Translations under genes and position numbers: made by a program | NCBI GenBank assembly: GCA_008933995.1 | Contig: WARS01000065.1 | Location: forward strand, 2,360,612 to 2,424,611 | Source: Datnioides undecimradiatus | Lineage: Eukaryota; Chordata; Actinopteri; Lobotiformes; Datnioididae | Length of the DNA: 64,000 nucleotides | Direction of reading: 5' to 3' | Shown here: piece after piece, positions 14,101 through 28,000 of the stretch | Numbering within the stretch: the stretch's first letter is position 1 | Layout of the letters: every line of letters begins with the position of its first letter | Notes under the pieces: model-generated | The model's database searches: none | What the model was told of the DNA's origin: nothing | Seen by the model: the letters and a program-made list of their open reading frames with translations, nothing else

Positions 14101-17100
14101 CACCCCAGAGCCCTCGACCACACAAAGGTAGGAAGCGGCCGCCGGAGCAGGGCGCATTGTGACGAGGCCACTAAATCACCTCTCGTTTTATCCACCGCTA
14201 TTTACGCACGTTTCGCCAGAGGAAACCATAAAGACAACAAGGCCTAGTAAATACATCTGAAGGGACTTTGGAAAGAAGGGAGGACAGGCTATTAGCTAAT
14301 TGAATGATATAGATGGTTCAGATATACAAGCTTTTGAAATGATACACACAAAAGCTTAAGAAAACTATACATTCACACCACCTGTACAATACAAAGTAGT
14401 ATAATCTGGTATAACAGCAATGCAAAAAAAAAACAAAAAACAACTTACCTGTGTGAACATTAAGTTCATTCACCCATTCAGCTTTTCAGGCCATAGTTCA
14501 TACTGATGTCTAGCAGTAAATATAATGTTTGGAGTGTCTTGTATTTTTTAAATTTCCATTAGACACCTGAAACAAAACCTTAGCTCCACCTCAGCTCTAC
14601 AGCTACACACTATAACCTCAGAAAGTGAAACTTCTACGAAACTGTCTCACAATAAGAACCGTTATCTGCAGCTCGTATAAGGTCACGTCTTCTGATAATG
14701 TGTCTACCCTCTTCACAATACAAAGGGATCATAGCCACAAACCACAGCGACACACAGTAATTGCATATGTCACGCAATATACCATTTAAGACTGCAAAAC
14801 CAACATGTCAGAAAAGAATGTAAACATGCCACTTGTGCCAGAACAACAACTCGCATTTGACTTCACCCTGACAGACAGGGGTCAAAGGGCAATAGGTAGT
14901 AAACACTCAGCTGAAGGAATTGGTCACTTTGCCTTTCCCCTAAGAATTAGCAGGCCATTAGCACCTCGTAAAAAGGGCCACTTCTGTGCTTTACAACAGA
15001 TTAGGCCTGCTTTCATACAAACAGCCAAGCAAAACCGTTCAACTGTTGAAAACAGGGTGCCGGCGAATGTAAAAAGTAGAAAGCCACAGAGGAATTATGT
15101 CAGCATAGCCTACTTCAATGCAAAGATATGACTTTGATATAAGCTTTATGAGAGGACCAAAAACGTTTCTTTCACAGTCAATCCCAGCTAATTTTCCTAC
15201 CAAAAAAACCCCCAACAAATTAGCATAAGATGAAGTGGGTCATTCTCTCTTGATTAAAGTAGGCCTCAGCTTTGCCCAAGTGGCCAAGCAGCAGACTGCA
15301 AGTTCAGCTTTGCGCACTGAGGGCCTTATCGGGCCGCTTTTCGTAAACAAGAGGAGGAGGGGAAAAAATAGCCCCGTCGAACAGAATAAAGAGAGCATCA
15401 AAGCAGCTACAGAAGAGAATCAGTCGGAGTATTAGAAGCCACTTGGGGTTGTCAACGTGATGGCTTAGATGTCACTGGAGAACATCTTCATGGACGTAAA
15501 GCGGGCAAACAAATTAAGAGGGATGAGCTCGCACTTGGTGGATTAGTTTTAGATTTATGGTGGCGACTCGGAGCCAATGCAGAGCGGAGAGAAAACAAGT
15601 GTGCCAAAGCTGTGAAGACGTCCACATAGTTACAGTAACTAAAGCACACAATTATTCATAAATTACTGAGGTTAAAGCATGCAGTGCTATGTACCACTTG
15701 TAAAGTTATTTGTGGAGTTGTGCCAGCAAAGAGGATCTGACGTACGTTACAAACCAGCTCGACTTATTGGGAGCACTCCTCATTAATGAAGACGCAACCT
15801 CATTTCCCTTAGTTAACCTTGGTGACTGTAGTACAGTCTGTTCTGTAAAGTCAACTGTAAGGGTTTGTGTGTGTGTGTCTGTGTGTGTGTGTGTGTGTGT
15901 TGTGTGTCCTAAGAGCAGGTTATGTATTCTGAGCAGTAGCCCCGCGGCAAGCACTCGCTCTCATCAGCACTTCATAAAACAAGGGTGTGGCGCAGGTGTT
16001 ATGCGAAGACTGTGGAGGAACCTATAGATTAGACTCCAACTGTAGAGGCCATGGAGTGCGTTTATGTCAATGATCAACAGTTGACGAATGTTTAAACAGA
16101 ATCATCAAGGCGCAAATTCAGCCTCTCTCCGAGTAAAGATGGGAACAATTCTCAAAGCATTTCAACGCCATGATGATTTCAGCAGATGAATTTCATTCCA
16201 GGCTGCGGGGGACTAATACAACATCGGGTACTGAGCAGCCCAAGACACTCAGCAACCCAAATGTGAAACGATGGGAAATGCACACGCAAGGGTATTTTTA
16301 GGCCGGCGCAATTTCTCGGTGACACATTTACTGCGAAGGACCTCAAGAGTGATAACATGCACAAACCGCAGCGTGCTGAGGAGAGTGACAACGATACTTG
16401 GAGCCACAGGAGAGCCGTAATGCCAAGACGTCCTCCGAGTGCAGCCCCCTGTATAATCCCACAACCTAGTTTATGGGGAACGCTCCACCTCTTTTGCTGA
16501 TGTGTGGATCATTAATCACATTTCATATCACAGGCCTGTCCCTTGCTACAAATATGAATTCCCAAAACTTACAGCTATATAAGTCAGATTCCCCTCTTCA
16601 CCAGAGCAAGCTATTCAGATGTTCCACGTTCAATTATCTCAAAGAGGAGCAGGTTAAAATGTGTATTTTTGATTAAAAAGTCACCCAAATCATGCAGTAT
16701 AGTACTTTTTAGCTTAAGCACCTCCACACTAGTGTTTCTGTGCTACCGTGTGAATCGACTGAAAACACTCTTCTGAAAAGAGCTCACCAACGTCATTAAA
16801 AGGAGAAAAAAAACAGCATGATTGGTTTTAACTTCATTTTAACCAATGCCACTTAAAGCCGGGCTCTCAAAAATCTCGCTCAGCACGCAGAACTGGCACT
16901 TGAGACATGAAAGGGCAGCTGCGACGTTTGGTTTACATTATATCTTAGTGGTTTCCACATTGTGGCCAGAGGATAAGCATCAGGAGAGGTTTATCTCTGT
17001 CACAGTGCTCTATGGAATATGTAAACACTACGTGTAATCAGCGCTGCAGTGAAATGGAGTGCAGGGGAGGGGGGGTGTGTGGGAAAGTGAAGTGCTTTAG

Positions 17101-20100
17101 GAATAAGACGCCATCTTACTCCTTGGGCTCAAGGAAAGATAAGATGCTGGAGGCAAGGCTGGAGAAACTCTAAGCCTATATGTTGGGGGTTTTACAGCAT
17201 ACTGCATTTTTTCAGACAAAGGACAGAACAAGAACACAAGTCCTGTGCAGGCAGTATTGTTTATAACTTAGGTGTGAACTTTCATTCTGCTAAAGACCTT
17301 CACTCTCATCTGTCCCCATCTCCTTCATCTCTGGGCTTAACTCTGTCAGCGTGCCTTTGTCTCTGTCATCCACCCTGCGAGGCAGCGCCACTCCTTTTTT
17401 TTTTGTGGAGGACGGGTACTCGTTTTAGACGAAGAGCCTCTCTCCCGTCTAGAGCCCAAGTTTTAATATGGTGCCCAATCAAAAGTGATTAAGCATCGCA
17501 GAGCACAAACAATGCTGGCCCTTAAATCTCTGTGAACCCTCTTTCAGTGAAGCGAATGAAAGAGCACTCTGTCTGCAGCAGCAGATGACAGACGTGCGCT
17601 TGGAGATAAGTCTTCTCCGTGGGCCCTTATCCTGCGAACACCCGCCGTCTGACCAAATAAAGAAATAAATAAATAGATTACAAAATGCCAAATACAGCAG
17701 AATGAGATCCCACCTCGAAGGCATCAATAGGGAAGTGGAGGGTGTACTTTGCCAGTAAATGTTCCCTTTTACAGCAAAGTGCCTTCAGATGATACCCAAA
17801 ACCTGTGGCCAAGTTGAGCCAGTGAGCCACCGTACATTACTCAGATGAAAGGCATTAAGTTGAGAATAGAAGACAAAGCAAGAGTCAAACATATACCCGC
17901 ATACAAAGACGGGACGGAGAACAATAGCCTGTTGACGTACAAGCATGAACACAACTCCCAACAATAAATCACTCATAAGATCAACCTGAAGTACGCAACC
18001 TTTCGTATTGTTTTGAAAAAGCGAACTTGGCTAAATTTCCCGCAAATCATCGTGTCTCGCACATAAATTACCTACAATCACAATGCATGATGCATGCCGC
18101 ATGTAACACAATACCCTGAACTAATGCATTAGATGCATGAGGTTCCTTCAAGACATACGGCAGCATGAAGATTTAAGTGAAGCTGGATACCGGGGGCAGC
18201 AAACTAATGCCAAGAGGATACTGTTCTTACTGTGCCTTTTCAAAAGAGCCCAGAGCCAGAGAAGTGTTGCAGCGTACAATGACACGCTGGCTGGACAAAC
18301 GTTTCATCATTAATGTAAAACGAACACGAGACAGAGCTGCCTAAATACATGTTTTCAGCACATGTAATGCAATCTTACACCTGGTAAGCTTCCATCTGCA
18401 GTTGGACAGACTGTTGGCTGGGTTAAAAAACTAATTCAAATTATGTTTGATTGATGTCTTTTCTTTAGAATTTTTTCGGATATTTTAAAATAATTTGCTT
18501 TCACATTATCATAATATAACATGATCTAAAAGGCCGAATTAGCAGGGATCCATTCACCCATATGAGGGATTCAATAACCACATACACATGCAGACGCATT
18601 TGCAAACTTGAAACAGAGAGGAGCAGACGAACGTCATCACCGGGAGGTCATGGGAGGGAGGAGCTGGCGCTATGACAACAAGACATCAGCCGTCTGCAGC
18701 CTGCTGCCGTCAACAAGTCAGCATGAGCACTACCATCTGACTGGGCTTTCCTGACACTGCCCCCAAACACTCAGCCAAAACTAGCTATTGCTGCTGCTGT
18801 TACTGGCTCCTGCTTTCAATTTCACTCGAGTGGGCCAAGTAATGGCTTCAGCATTTTGTGGTCTGCCGACACATATGGTCGGTGTAGCGATCCGGTGCTG
18901 TGCCCCCCATCGATCGTTTTGGGGACGTGCAGGGAGATATAGGCAGAGGGAGGCAGACACAGCCCCAGGGGCCGGCCACAGTTATGGAGGGGGGTGGTGG
19001 CATGTATGGGTCTTGTTATGACTGCCATGAGAATTGGGCTCCTGTCGGCGGCTGCTGCAATCAGTGTGTTGCCGCAGAGTGTGGAATCAACCAAATTGTA
19101 TATGTGCATTCGTGCCAGCAAGGTTCAGGCCTTAAAGCAATGAAGTGCGTAGGAGGTGGTGAACTAAAACTCCTGTTATCTTTAAAAATGCCCTATGTTA
19201 CACAAGCCTTCCACTTGAATTTGATCTTTATTCCAACTTTTTCATCCACTGGTTGGGTGCAGGTGGAGAAGGTACAACTATCTTCTCCAAGAACACTTCG
19301 GCAGGTATGACCATATAAGTAATCAAACCCAGACCTTTGACCAATTGGGGACACGCTCACTAATGATTAGCCCTTCCATTAACCGAAAAAGCCTCCAAAA
19401 CCTAGTGTTTACAGCAAAAAAACTCACTATTTTCCATTTTCCAACTAGGAATGACCACATTAACCTTCTCTTTATCTCTTACGTCACCTTTAATGCCATT
19501 ACTGGTAGATAGGCTACTGCTGCTGCTGCCCCTATCTGGCTTCATGACCTAGATTAAAGGTTATTTGCTCAAGCCACAGAGGCAGCTCCTTTGGCTCGCC
19601 CTTGTTGGGTTTCCTTATCTGGGTTTGTCTGGACAAATCTTGGACACAAAGCGCCCATTTTGTGCTCCTCTCCGCAGATCCTGTTACAGTGTTCCAGACA
19701 CAACGTGGTCCGCCGGCAGTGCCTCTGGGAGCATGGCGTTTGGCGGGGCAGCCCGATTAGGTGCTTCCTCAACTTCACGGATATGATACATGTGCACTCC
19801 TCTTACGTCTGCTAGCACGCTTTTGTGCCGTGATGGTGTAAAATGATCGGCGAGGGGGTCAAATGATGTCATGTCGCGAGAATTCATATATAGCAACCTC
19901 CCCCAACTCCCATTACCAACAAAAGAAAATATACAAGTGGATCCAACAGTGCTTCAGGATTCCCCAAAGTCCCTGCTCTGATTGCTATAATGATTGCATT
20001 ATTGCTCAAGCACCTTCTGCCTGTTACTACTTGAGATACACAGGATAATTTTCATGTCAATTTCCTGGACAGTTCAAGAAGGGATTCAAAAAAATGTTAT

Positions 20101-20560
20101 AAATAATCCTAAATTAAAACATGAAATAAATGATTGTCAGAATTAAAAGTACAACACCCCTTTGGATTCTAAGAAAAATATAATCAAGTTGTTGCCTGTC
20201 AATGGTACAGATGGCAATGACTATGCCTCTAAACGCATCAACACACGTGCACAGTGTGTGCGTGTGGATACAGAAGCCTTGAAGTTGATCTAGTGGCCTT
20301 ATTCCTCCTCTGCTTTACAAGGACAAAGTACAGCTCAGAGTGTGAGCGAGAGGCAGAGAGAAGGAGGGAAAATGAGAGAGAAAAGAGTAGTGTTCGCTGA
20401 CCTCATTCTGACAACAAGCCCGGGAAGAGCCTTTCCCTGGAACCGTTTCGCAATAGCGCTGTTGTTTATACAGGTGGTGGGTGAGTCGAGCGAGATATGC
20501 AGAGAGCATGCATTTTGCAACACCTCGTTATGAATACTAAACACATGCAGCATGTCATAT
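8151..20560 (-). other. nfib intron 2, middle part without recognised features
   Basis: No gene, RNA or clear transposon recognised. A 12-bp hairpin sits at 11244-11279 and a short GT repeat at 15868-15902. ORFs up to 166 codons occur (for example 13695-14195 minus), but none resembles a family I know. Some stretches, such as 14800-15130 and 16480-16680, are unique-looking and could be conserved non-coding elements; this cannot be judged without alignment. Confidence 0.7.
11244..11279. repeat. inverted repeat (12-bp stem)
   Basis: AAACTGTGTTCA at 11244-11255 and TGAACACAGTTT at 11268-11279, separated by 12 nt. Confidence 0.85.

Positions 20561-20565
<5 letters not shown>

Positions 20566-20601
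<36 letters not shown>
20566..20601. repeat. (CA)n microsatellite
   Basis: About 36 bp of perfect AC repeat. Confidence 0.95.
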
Positions 20602-22360
20602 GCATTTTATCCCTGGTCCAAAGTGTGGCTTGAGTTTTGTTTTAGTTGTGACATTTGCAGGGAATGCGTCATTTTGTCGGCTGCGGCCAATTTATCCCTC
20701 TCTGTTTGAATTTCAAAGTCAAGTTCCTTTACGCGATCCAAGTGCTGTCAAACACTACTATCCTCGGGTGTCGTCCAGTGAGTGCTCGCCTCCTGGAAAG
20801 GAGGCCTCTGGTTGGCTCGTGTGTTTGGCTGCGGGGCCGTCTCCTGCAACAACATCCACTTGGCCAGAGTTCAACCCACGTGGAAGGCTACAATAGCCCA
20901 AAGGTGGCTGCCCAGACCATTGTTTATGCAACAGCACACTACTGCCAGGTTAAAGGGAAAAGAGCAAGACAGTGGATAAACATGCAGGGCTCCTGCCTGC
21001 AACACAGTTATGCTTTCTGTTAATCTTTTCTGCACAAACACAGCTTAGCAAGACATTTCATTATTAGAAAGGTAGATTTTTTTACTCTGGTGTAAGAGAT
21101 TTTTGTTGTTACCCCCACAAATAAGCAGGGAATTACTTCATCTCCCCATGTTTAAAGCATTACTTATTAAAATGCTAATGATTACAGTTTAATTGAACAA
21201 TTTGCTCTGTGAGTACAATGCTATTAATAAATCTTATATTGGAGGTAATGACCTATGCTCTCCGATCGTGCTTGTTTTCTAAAAGGAGTAGCACAATAAG
21301 GATGTGATACAAAATGGAAATTTGGCACCTTAACCAAAGTCATTTACCTTGAATGAAATCTGATCCAAACTAAACAGATTTTTACACTTATTATTTCTGC
21401 TACAGTTGAAGCCTGAATACAAATCCATGCATAAGTTAATGTAGCGCCTATCTTGTTTTCCTACTAGCCAGCAAGGTGAGCCAAATCCATTACATCTTAG
21501 AGAGATGTGGAAAAAAAAGATCCACACAACAGCTGTTTGGTAAACATACCAAAGTAATTGTTCCAAATGCCTTACTTTAACACAGATTAAATGCAATTAG
21601 AGGCTGTTTATCTAACCACAACAAGTCTCTGTGCCAAAAGAAAAACCTCTGTCATTGTTTTCTAGCAGTTATGCTCAGAGGCATTACAGCTGGGAATAGG
21701 ATGACTTTTTTCAAAAGTAGCTTCCTTATGTACAGGAAGGAACTTTTATACACAAACAAAGCATTGCATAGGAAGACTATAGGGATGGAAAAAAAGGTTG
21801 GTTGGCTAAGGCAAGGGTCTTCTGAGGTGAATATGAAGAATTTAGGTCAGTGCAGCCGAGACATTTAACCAGCTCAAGCCGCTGCAGCCTGGGTGGAAAT
21901 AGCACGGGAGGCCAGAGAGAGGGAAACCAGTGCGTCACAGCTCCCGGCCCGAGTCCAGGCACCCCCCGACACAAACAAGAGCCATAACTTCCCTAATGAT
22001 CCCAGATCATGTACGCCTCGGACACATTCCACCAATGGGGAGCGCTTCCTCCTCACCTCTGACCTCAGAGTGGGTGCGCCTACCTTTGACTACACATGAA
22101 GTTCGGGGCATGAAGGCATGGCGATAGCGTGGTGAGATGAATAGTTAGGTTTGAATTTCCCATTGTGAAGAGTAAACTGTAATCCAAGCATGAATAAAAT
22201 CTTACTGCAACACTCCTAAAATCTGGAAAAATCCTACTTTAAGACCTGACAAATCTCTTAATATCTTAAATATTTGCCAAATCTTGATAATCTGACACTC
22301 TCTTGCTTTCATTTTCAGTCTGTCACACACAATTGCGCCGTGATTCAAAAGTCCTACACC

Positions 22361-22365
<5 letters not shown>

Positions 22366-22394
<29 letters not shown>
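22366..22394. repeat. (CA)n microsatellite
   Basis: 29 bp of CA repeat followed by a CACG variant stretch to 22408. Confidence 0.95.
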
Positions 22395-22398
<4 letters not shown>

Positions 22399-23545
22399 GC
22401 ACGCACACATTGTAAACAGTCTTTATTGAGACGTGAGTGCTTGTATAAACATAGCCGAGCCCTATTGAGGGTCCAGGGCTGGGTCGAACAATAAGAGGGG
22501 GAAAGTTGCTGGACGTTCCTCACAGACGGTGTGTACAAAATCCAATTATCAGAGCCACGGCATTAACATTCCAGCAGTCTGGCAGGTGACGGCTCCGTCT
22601 TTTCAGCCCCCCCTCCTACACCGCCAGCATGGGATAGAGTCGCCCGGCAGCACCTCGACAATACACACACACACATGCAGCCCTCTTCAGCTCCCCCCTC
22701 TTCTAAGATCCCCCAAGTATTGAGACATATATAGAGGGAAGAAGGCAAAGAGCGGGGAGGCAGTTGAGGGGGAGGAGGGGGTGGGGGTCCACCAGCGACA
22801 CTGGTCTTTTCTTCAGGAGATCAGCGCGACCGGCCTAGCAGGCAGTATCAGTCAATGGGGCATTCTTCTCCTCTCTGTCTCTGGGTGAGAATATGTTGAT
22901 CGCTGATAACATTGCTTTGATTGCCATAATGGGGAAACCACTTTTTGTTTTGAGCGTTTGCCTCTAAACAGTGCGCGCTTTGTCAGCCCCCGGGTGATGT
23001 TCGTGGCATACAAGATGTCGATTAAAAAAAGGTTTAACGGTAAAACAAAAACAATGTTGTTCTCGGCTAAAGGGTGAGTTGATAAAGGATTAAAATAAAG
23101 TCTGCGGCTGCGGCCCCATCGGCGACAAAAAGCGATGCAACTGGAGCAGCGGCGAGCACCCTGCATGCTTGCAGTTCACTCTGAAACTTACAATAGTGAA
23201 AGCACTTTTACATTTTATTCGCTTATTGGCTCATACCCCCTCTAGCTCCTGGAGTAATCCTTTGCACCTTTTCTCAGCATTAAACCCTCTGGTATCATCA
23301 TGCCATCATTAACAAGTTCTTTTCTTTGCTTTACATACAGTACATATAGTCCTTATCACTGTGGGATGTGGTGTACGTGATAGGGTGCATGTGATATGCA
23401 ACGCCTCTGCCTGGTGTCCTGCCCTGTACCCTTGTCAACTCCTATATATAAACATACATCTGGCCCCCATTCTGCTCTTTCCATCATGTCATCTAACAGA
23501 GAAGGCTGTAAGGGATACACACAGAGCAGTGCATTACCGTAGAGT

Positions 23546-23860
23546 GGGGCTGGAACAAATTATAATTTTCATTATGGGTTAATTGTTTTTGACAGATTAT
23601 TTTTTCAGTCTAGAAATGGACTGAAGATTTTTGAAAAATGCCCATCATAATTTCCTAGAAACCCAAAGAGATCTTTTGTTTTGTCTGACCAACAGGGTTA
23701 AATCCAAACATGTTTAGTATATAAAGACATAAAAACTGAAAAAAAAAAAAAGAGTCCTTACATTTGACCACTGGAAACAGCAAATGTTTGGTATTTCTCC
23801 TTCATAAATGATGATCAATCGATGATCAAAATTGAACTGAAACAACTTTTTGTCGCTGGA
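23546..23860 (+). mobile_element. degenerate MITE-like element, family 1, copy 2
   Basis: Starts GGGGCTGGAACAAATTATAA and ends GATGATCAATCGATGATCAA...TTTGTCGCTGGA. The internal AAAAATGCCCATCATAATTT and TTTTGTCTGACCAACAGGGT match the inverted copy at 6681-7005 and the family as I remember it. It is non-coding, with a poly-A run inside, and is old and diverged. Confidence 0.75.
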
Positions 23861-23894
23861 CTGACTGATTTAAGGGCTAATCCCATCAGTGCTT

Positions 23895-23921
23895 CAGTAC
23901 AGTACAGTAGAGTACAGTACA
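23895..23921. repeat. pentanucleotide CAGTA tract
   Basis: About five tandem CAGTA units, one with a substitution, just after MITE copy 2 of family 1. Confidence 0.85.
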
Positions 23922-24011
23922 TGATCCCTGTAGATTCTTTAAGCCCCGTCACCAAACACCCCGAGCAGGGATTAAGTTGAGAGCTGAAAGTGTGTTCTTG
24001 TCTAGGTGCGA

Positions 24012-24039
<28 letters not shown>
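24012..24039. repeat. (TG)n microsatellite
   Basis: 28 bp of perfect TG repeat followed by a GA-rich tail. Confidence 0.95.
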
Positions 24040-24044
<5 letters not shown>

Positions 24045-25024
24045 GAGAAAGAGAGAAAGAGAGAGGGAAAGAGAGAATGTAAGTTAGTTTAAGAGAGATA
24101 TAGTAGGACATGCCAGCAATTACACTAGGCATTTGTTTATGATGGAGTGTGTTTACAGACTTTTAGACTGTATCTGATCTGTAATTAATTGATATGTGAC
24201 ATATGACTTTTAATTTTTTTTGAATTTCTTGACAGTTTTCAGTTTTATTACACTTTTAGTTTCAATTGCCCTCTTTTCAGAAAGTTCCACTTTGTCCCCA
24301 AACTCCTTCCTTTTTTTTGCCCTCCCCCTTCACCGTCCTCCTCTGTGGTGAGATGTTAGTCAAGTGTCTTGTGGTTTTCTCCACCCTCACCAGAAGGCCT
24401 GCGCGCGCTTAATTATTCTTGGATGGCGGATGAAAAAAGTGAGTTCTTTCTTTTTTTTTTCTTTTTTCATTAGCTCAGCAGCGGTTTCCCATTCATAATA
24501 GTTGGCACTGGTTTCAAACTGCCTGCCAGAGATCACACCCCAACCATTTTCATTTTCCTTCATCCATTTGTTTCATTCATGTCATAGATTTGGCAGGAGC
24601 CTGCATCGTTTTCCTGATGGCCACCGACCCTTCAACACCCTTTCTTTTGAGTCTCAAACTCCTGTTTGCTGCTTTGTTTTGCATCAGGGAGAAGAAAATG
24701 TGGAAACAACAATTCACACTGGTTTGCATCCAAGCAACTTTGTATTAAAAAGTTACAGTATTTCAGTTTTGGAATTTAAAAGCGTAATGTAAAACCGAAC
24801 CAAAGACACTTCAATAAGGCCATGTAAAGCACTGCTGACATGCTCTTGGAAGGAACGACAGACTTCACACATTGAAACATGGGAAAGTAAATGGATATTG
24901 TTTGTGTATGTGAGCAGCAGTGTTGGGATAAATCCAAAGTTACAAAGAACCATTAAGTTAAGAGTGTGGGCTAACATCCCACTGCCTTCATATAGTATAT
25001 TATCCTATAACATTGCGGAGGTAG

Positions 25025-25082
25025 TGAATGCACTGTGTAAAGTACTCACCCCGCACTTTAAGTGCATTACACAGTGCATTCA
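25025..25082. repeat. perfect inverted repeat (16-bp stem)
   Basis: Arm TGAATGCACTGTGTAA at 25025-25040 pairs perfectly with its complement at 25067-25082. The 26-nt loop itself contains the small palindrome GCACTTTAAGTGC. Confidence 0.85.
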
Positions 25083-28000
25083 GCTATCCGAGGCCCCAAG
25101 AAACAGCAGTTTATCATCATACAACTACTGGAACCGTGCCCACTGACAGGAAAGCTGTATCACAGCTTTCTTACACACACACACACTCATACACAGTGCT
25201 CCCACCCACCCGTTCACAAACCACTTTGCTAAATCTATCAACTGCAGCTGCGTGCATGTGTTTTAATATATACACACAAGCTGAATACACGTGAGTTCAT
25301 ATGTACATGTGAGCATCTGAGTCCAAACGCTCAGATGTACTGTGCACATAGCCTGCATTTGCAGTGTGTTCTCTCAGGGCTGCAACCCAATCCCAGAGAA
25401 CTCCAAAGCGTCAAATAAAACCCAGGCTCTTCTGAGTCGTTCCCAACATGGAAACAAACAAGATGGCTACCGTGTCTCCAGCTGAAGCAGGCCTTGCGGT
25501 GTTCACCGGCTCCCATCTGAATGGAGTTAGAGGCTGGCTAACAGGAGTGCAGAGGAGAAGAGTCTCCTGGGGCGGTTGGCTCGGCAAGCGGGACCAGAGG
25601 ATGGCTGCACCGTGGATTAGGGCCCCACAGTGGTCCATTGTTAATTGGGCGCCATGTGTGAAAGCTACAGAGAGATTAGTTTGTACAGCTGCTGCCATTT
25701 GTCATAACTGCCCTTAACAAGACACACATGGCAACCCAAGTTACAGCCAGAGGTTTTACAAAAAAAGGGGAGAAAAAAATGTCTGGTGAGCTTCTAATAG
25801 TTTGTGAAACAGACCTGCATAAGCAGATGAAGATGTTCTTGGGAAACACCAAGCAGACTCAGCTGGAATCCCATAAGAAATGATGTGTTTGAGCATTACT
25901 CATTTAGCCATCTGTAGGTCAACTAGGGTCATTATCATAACTGCTCAAAAAGCTATGTTAAGCCTGTAGGAATCCCGGATCACAGGTTGCAAACAATTCT
26001 GGGAAAACAATGAGGGAAGATCAAGTATTACTTCTGGCCCTGTTGGATAATCTCAAATTAGACAGCGTCTGTGTTTTATTAGACAGGCAACAGTGGGACG
26101 CTACAGAGATAACAAGAGGGCTAGTGACTATTATAGCCTGATGACCTCTTGTTAGGCAAATTTTCTTGCTAATGTAGGCTACACATGAGGTGAAGGGGAG
26201 GGATGGTGGAGTAGAGGTATTTTTCTGGTAAGAATCTGCAATGTAATTGTGGGTTGTAGGTCTGCGCACATGTTGGAGGCCTAATTACAATCTTGACTTG
26301 GTAAATCCGGAACAAGCTTTTAAAAGCACTCTTACTTTCAATTTTTGCCCTACAGATCTAGAGCACTGTTGTTATTGAGAAGTTGCGGCTCATTGAATCT
26401 AAATGCAGTCTTTTGAGCTGAAGTGCAGGTGAGCAATAATTTGGTGTGCGTGTGTGCAGTAAATGAGTTCATGGTTTTCTGCAAGCACATGTACACAGGC
26501 GTACGAGAGTGAACATGTGTCCCCATGTGTGCATTTTTGTGTTTGCGTGTATAATTTTGAAGAATTCTCTCAAAGTCGGTGCAGCTAAATAACAAACTGG
26601 AGACTTGTAACAGTGGAGAGAGTGGACCAACTTCAGAAAAAGTCAAGCTATCTGAAGCCTAATCATCAAGGTTTTGGGGGGTACCATGGTAACATGCACC
26701 AGTCATCCCCAGTTAAAATAACAGGCTTCAATTAACTCTCCTGTTGTTGCTGCAGTGGGCTTTAACCACAGGCTCCAGACAGCACTGAAGTAGCTTGGTC
26801 CAAACATTAGTTGTTGCCCAGTGGCCTAACAAATTTATCATTACTTAGTGACTTAGTGTTTCTGACTTGTTAAGAAATTATCCAAGCGTCTAAATTCACA
26901 TCTAATAAAATTTTGCAAAAGTCATGTCACAGGGAAATATTTATAATAATTTAAAATTTTATATAGTTTAGCTTTGAAACAAGGTCTAAAATACTTGGCA
27001 ATGGTTGAGTCATGTTTTGGAGTTTCTAATGTAAGTTGGCAGTGGTGCATGCTGACTTTATGCCCTGCCTAAATGTAATACTCTCATATTTATGTAGATA
27101 ATATGTGGGAATGAAACAGTTTTCTATTTTCCCTTTTATTCATTGTATCAGTTTGTTGCTTTGTTGACGTGATGTAAAGAGGCAGATCTATCTGTCATGA
27201 TGGAGGAAATACGTTTGTAGTAAATCTGCAACATCTGCTGGTTTGGTGATCTGAGATATGAGATTTTCATGTTGTTTTAAGGTGTCCATATTTCCTCTCC
27301 CACTGTCATTTCCTATATACTGCTCACTTTAATCACATACAGCCCCACTGCTCAAAGACACTGCCTTTCATGAAAGACTGAATGTTTTTTGTGCTAAAAA
27401 TGTAAATGAGTTATTTTCCTGCTCTCCTCGCCTTTTCTGCTGTTCTATAACTTTTGTTACTACATGGGTCAATAAAAACAACCAACTTTATTGAAGGTTA
27501 TATTGTTCACAAGACAAAGAATATATGGCAGATCATGAGTTGGTTTCTAAATCTGGGAGCTTTTTGAGAAGTGAACCTGACATATGTGAGGGAGGAGTAG
27601 AAGCTCTTTGGCTAGTTTTGACAACTCAATGGGGCGCTGATGAATCCGTCCCAAGCAGGCAATTCCCAAGCCCCAGACGCCATATCCCCTCTTTGACCCG
27701 CTGCACTGACATTAGAAAGAAATCCTCCGGGGATTCGCCCCCCCCAACCCCAAACAGCAACATGCCCACCCAAAAGTACATTTTGCACAACGCTGCAATG
27801 GCGGGCCTTTCTTTTTCCGTCCCGCTCAGGTCTTGTCGAGCCGTCACAGTGATGGGCCATACTGTACTACCAGACAAAAGAAGAGACAACCATCACTCTG
27901 GGCCACTGATCGGCCCTGTCTGGACTGAAAAGACTTTGATGGGGCAAAGCAGGGTGGGGGGTACTGCACAGAGAAGTTAGTGTCTCCTGGGCAACCACTC

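Noticed and set aside
14805..15131. 108-codon plus-strand ORF in nfib intron 2
   Set aside because: No family resemblance, no convincing splice sites or neighbours; treated as chance, though the interval may be conserved non-coding DNA.
27525..27980. 151-codon plus-strand ORF in nfib intron 2
   Set aside because: No recognisable domain, mixed low-complexity composition and no splice context. Open frames of this size are expected in tens of kb of GC-moderate intron.
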